The notes beneath the pieces were generated by a model. The model was not told the DNA's origin and searched no databases. It was given only the letters and a program-made list of their open reading frames with translations. DNA of 64,000 bases from Dictyobacter formicarum. GTDB lineage: Bacteria > Chloroflexota > Ktedonobacteria > Ktedonobacterales > Ktedonobacteraceae. This document shows, piece by piece, positions 61,940 through 64,000 of the stretch (the first letter of the stretch is position 1; every line of letters begins with the position of its first letter). The stretch lies in contig NZ_BNJJ01000016.1 in NCBI RefSeq assembly GCF_016587435.1, positions 124,001 through 188,000 on the forward strand, given 5' to 3'. The position numbers and the translations under genes are program-made.

Positions 61940-63433
61940 TCACATGTCTCCACCGAGACCACGTAACATGACCTGCAACTTCAGGCAGGATTCCTGATAT
62001 TCGCTTTCGGGATCGGAATCAGCCACAATACCACAGCCTGCAAAGAGCGTGGCCCGTTGACCATCGACCAATCCTGAGCGCAGCGCCACCGCAAACTCCC
62101 CATTGCCGCCGGTCCCAATCCAACCAATCGGGCCAGCATACCAGCCTCGATCCAGATGTTCATCTTCACGAATCGCAGCCAGCGCTGGCAAACGTGGATA
62201 GCCACCGACAGCCGGAGTCGGATGTAGATCCTCAATGGCCTCCAGGATGCTATGGCCGGGCTTAAGATTGCCCATGATCGGCGTCTCGAGATGCTGGATA
62301 TTTTTTAGCTTCAGCAAACGTGGAGCATCTGCTACCCAGACGCGTGAACAGAGAGAATAGAGGGCATCATGAATGGTTGTCACCACAAAATGATGTTCAC
62401 CCTGATTTTTCTCGCTCTTCAGCAGTTCCTCACCGAAGCGATGATCCTCTTCTTCTGAGGCGCCGCGTGGAGCTGAACCGGCCAGCGCCATCGTCTGAAT
62501 CTGCCCATCCTCGCTACACACCAGTCGCTCAGGAGTCGCGCCCATAAAATAGCGTGTACCACGCTGAATAGCAAACACATAGGCACTGGGATAGGATTGG
62601 CTCAGACGCTGCAAGGTATCATCCACATCAAACTCATCTTCCTGCTCCACCTGTACGCCACGGGCCAGCACCACCTTCTCAAATGCACCGGAGCGAATCT
62701 TCTTCACCGCCTGTGCCACCTGTTCCTTCCACTGCTCGGCTGACAACATATCATGTACAACCATCTCACCAGGCTTTTTCTCTACTGCTGCACCATCCTC
62801 AGCGGCCAGCTGATCAATCCCGTTTTGTAGCACCAGCGCCAGGCGCTGCAGCGTCTTAGCCACCTGATCAGCGCGCTGCTCAACATCATCATCAGCACCG
62901 ATCAGCGCATTGATGGTCAGAGCAGCTTTATCTTCATCAGAGTGGAAGAGCAGAAAAGGGAGGATGAGCAGGCCGGCGGGAAAACCTTCCCACAAAGCCG
63001 TATGGGGTGTAAGCGTGTCAAACGTAAAACCACCTAGCAGCACCGGGCCGGAGGTATAGGGAGGCAGATTCGACGAAATTTTCTCGATAATCGCATGCTG
63101 GCGTAGCTCGCGCCAGGCCGCGGCAGCCGTAGTTACCCGTTCGGAACCAGTCGTCTCAATCGTCATTGCCTCTCCAACTCCAACCAGGGCCCGCTTATCG
63201 GCGGAACGCGCCCAGAAGAAACGATTGCCCAGGTCAAGATGTTGGAAAATGGTAAATAACAATTGCGGATCATGGACAATCATGGGAAGAGTAATGCTGA
63301 CCAGAATCGGACGTTCTAGCTGGTGCGCGCGCTCCCTGGCCTGTTGGAACGTCGTCACCAAATGGTCTCGGTCATAGAGAGGGGACCCCGAATGATTTGT
63401 GTTATACGCATTATCAGTAAAAGTTATATCCAT
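61940..63433 (-). CDS. menF: Isochorismate synthase
   Basis: 497 aa. Chorismate-binding domain in the C-terminal half: KVVLARGV, GATPERLV, ALAGSAPRG, HHFVVTTIHDAL, HLETPIMG, LHPTPAVGGYPR, WYAGPIGWIG and GCGIVADSDPESEYQE. The set (LHPTPAVGG and YAGPIGW) is that of isochorismate synthases rather than anthranilate synthase. The N-terminal half is the variable accessory domain. First gene of the menF-D-H-B unit. Confidence 0.95.
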   Translation of the reverse strand: MDITFTDNAYNTNHSGSPLYDRDHLVTTFQQARERAHQLERPILVSITLPMIVHDPQLLFTIFQHLDLGNRFFWARSADKRALVGVGEAMTIETTGSERVTTAAAAWRELRQHAIIEKISSNLPPYTSGPVLLGGFTFDTLTPHTALWEGFPAGLLILPFLLFHSDEDKAALTINALIGADDDVEQRADQVAKTLQRLALVLQNGIDQLAAEDGAAVEKKPGEMVVHDMLSAEQWKEQVAQAVKKIRSGAFEKVVLARGVQVEQEDEFDVDDTLQRLSQSYPSAYVFAIQRGTRYFMGATPERLVCSEDGQIQTMALAGSAPRGASEEEDHRFGEELLKSEKNQGEHHFVVTTIHDALYSLCSRVWVADAPRLLKLKNIQHLETPIMGNLKPGHSILEAIEDLHPTPAVGGYPRLPALAAIREDEHLDRGWYAGPIGWIGTGGNGEFAVALRSGLVDGQRATLFAGCGIVADSDPESEYQESCLKLQVMLRGLGGDM

Positions 63434-64000
63434 TTAACTCACCAGAAGTATGACTGATTATTATATCGATAGCGACCATGCGACCATAGTGGAATATACT
63501 CATCTATGAGCCAGACGGTGTGGGCCAGGAAATGTAGAGAGCCACAGAGAGCATCAGGATCAAGCATATGTTTCCCGTTCCCTGCATATCCACACTACTG
63601 TTGACATCTCTCGATCTAGCCACCGGGCCGCATCACAGTCATGCCTAAAGGGACCAGTAACATAATTATTTCTTGAGATAGCAGAAGTATGACCGGATGG
63701 GGCGACATACTGCGGTGGTAGAAATGCCGAAGCCAAAGCAGTGCCTGTAGTATTATAACACGTCATTGAAAAACAAACCAAAGAGGTAAGAGGGTTTAGA
63801 AATTTCTCCCGGTCGGGAGACTTGTGTGGCTTATTGTGTCCCCTTTGCGGACGGGCGCATGCGCGGTTTTTATCTGGTTGTTTGCCTGGGGTCAGCGCCC
63901 CATTTGTGTCGTTGACGAGCGATACCGTTCCCCCGTAGGTTCGGGCCTTGCACCCGATTTGCTCCCTGTTGATATTTTATTCGCGAAAATTTGATTTTTG
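63434..64000. other. Intergenic region with one copy of the dispersed repeat
   Basis: 567 bp to the window edge. It should hold the promoter of the men operon. At 63926-63967 there is a minus-strand copy of the repeat (AAATCGGG...GAACCTACGGGG form), matching the 52-bp unit at 24289-24340 over its right half. A 73-codon minus frame at 63560-63781 has no support. Confidence 0.6.

Noticed and set aside
63560..63781. 73-codon minus frame near the window end
   Set aside because: No ribosome site and cysteine-rich random-looking composition in an intergenic region.
1..64000. CRISPR arrays and prophage
   Set aside because: No regularly spaced repeats with unique spacers, and no capsid, terminase or integrase genes were seen. 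The repeats found are dispersed palindromes.

Overview
The window looks like a chromosomal segment of a Chloroflexota bacterium, most likely of the class Ktedonobacteria. This is inferred from gene content, not from a marker gene. The pointers are eukaryotic-type Ser/Thr kinases (one with an FHA domain), an XRE/NB-ARC/TPR regulator, a family B DNA polymerase, a complete chorismate-to-DHNA-CoA menaquinone cluster, Tat-type lipoprotein sugar-binding proteins, and many dispersed palindromic repeats. Base composition is moderate and Shine-Dalgarno sites are good throughout.

Layout. 1-5266 (minus): a truncated Q/N/W-rich membrane protein behind a strongly structured leader RNA, a Ser/Thr kinase with FHA domain, PRPP synthetase, and an S9 peptidase. 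5445-12051 (minus): a DUF4352-type protein, three GT4 glycosyltransferases, a HIT protein, and a zinc-ribbon/HTH-like protein. 12074-15235 (minus): a fusion of a dead protein kinase to a DinG/XPD-type iron-sulfur helicase. 15557-18778: a Nudix/winged-helix protein with a nicotinamidase (NAD metabolism), then an unknown protein and a HAD phosphatase on the other strand. 19228-24379: a sugar ABC importer without its ATPase; an IS4-family element has inserted between its last gene and its terminator. 24381-32762: peptide release factor 1, a ClpE-like AAA+ chaperone behind two CIRCE-type operators, and a histidine kinase / metallo-beta-lactamase / histidine kinase set. 32891-38230: a Gfo/Idh/MocA oxidoreductase, a membrane-anchored CE2-like esterase, and family B DNA polymerase. 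38240-46036: ribokinase, divergent LacI regulator with paired operators, a second sugar importer, and an ADP-ribosylglycohydrolase-fold enzyme, plausibly one ribosylated-compound utilisation locus. 46151-50767: an unknown three-gene operon divergent from an XRE/NB-ARC/TPR regulator with mosaic base composition. 50827-54526: a small membrane protein, AraC-type regulator, DHFR-like reductase, a repeat-rich spacer, a tRNA-Ser/tRNA-Trp operon and a small orphan gene. 55086-63433 (minus): menF-menD-menH-menB and menC-menE, split by a small membrane-protein gene on the plus strand.

The most unusual items are the switch-like leader RNA at 741-865, the pseudokinase-DinG fusion, the ADP-ribosylglycohydrolase/ribokinase/importer locus, the unknown operon beside the NB-ARC regulator, a repeat that supplies the stop codon of two unrelated genes, and a dispersed repeat family with copies in five places. 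No CRISPR array, rRNA or prophage was seen.
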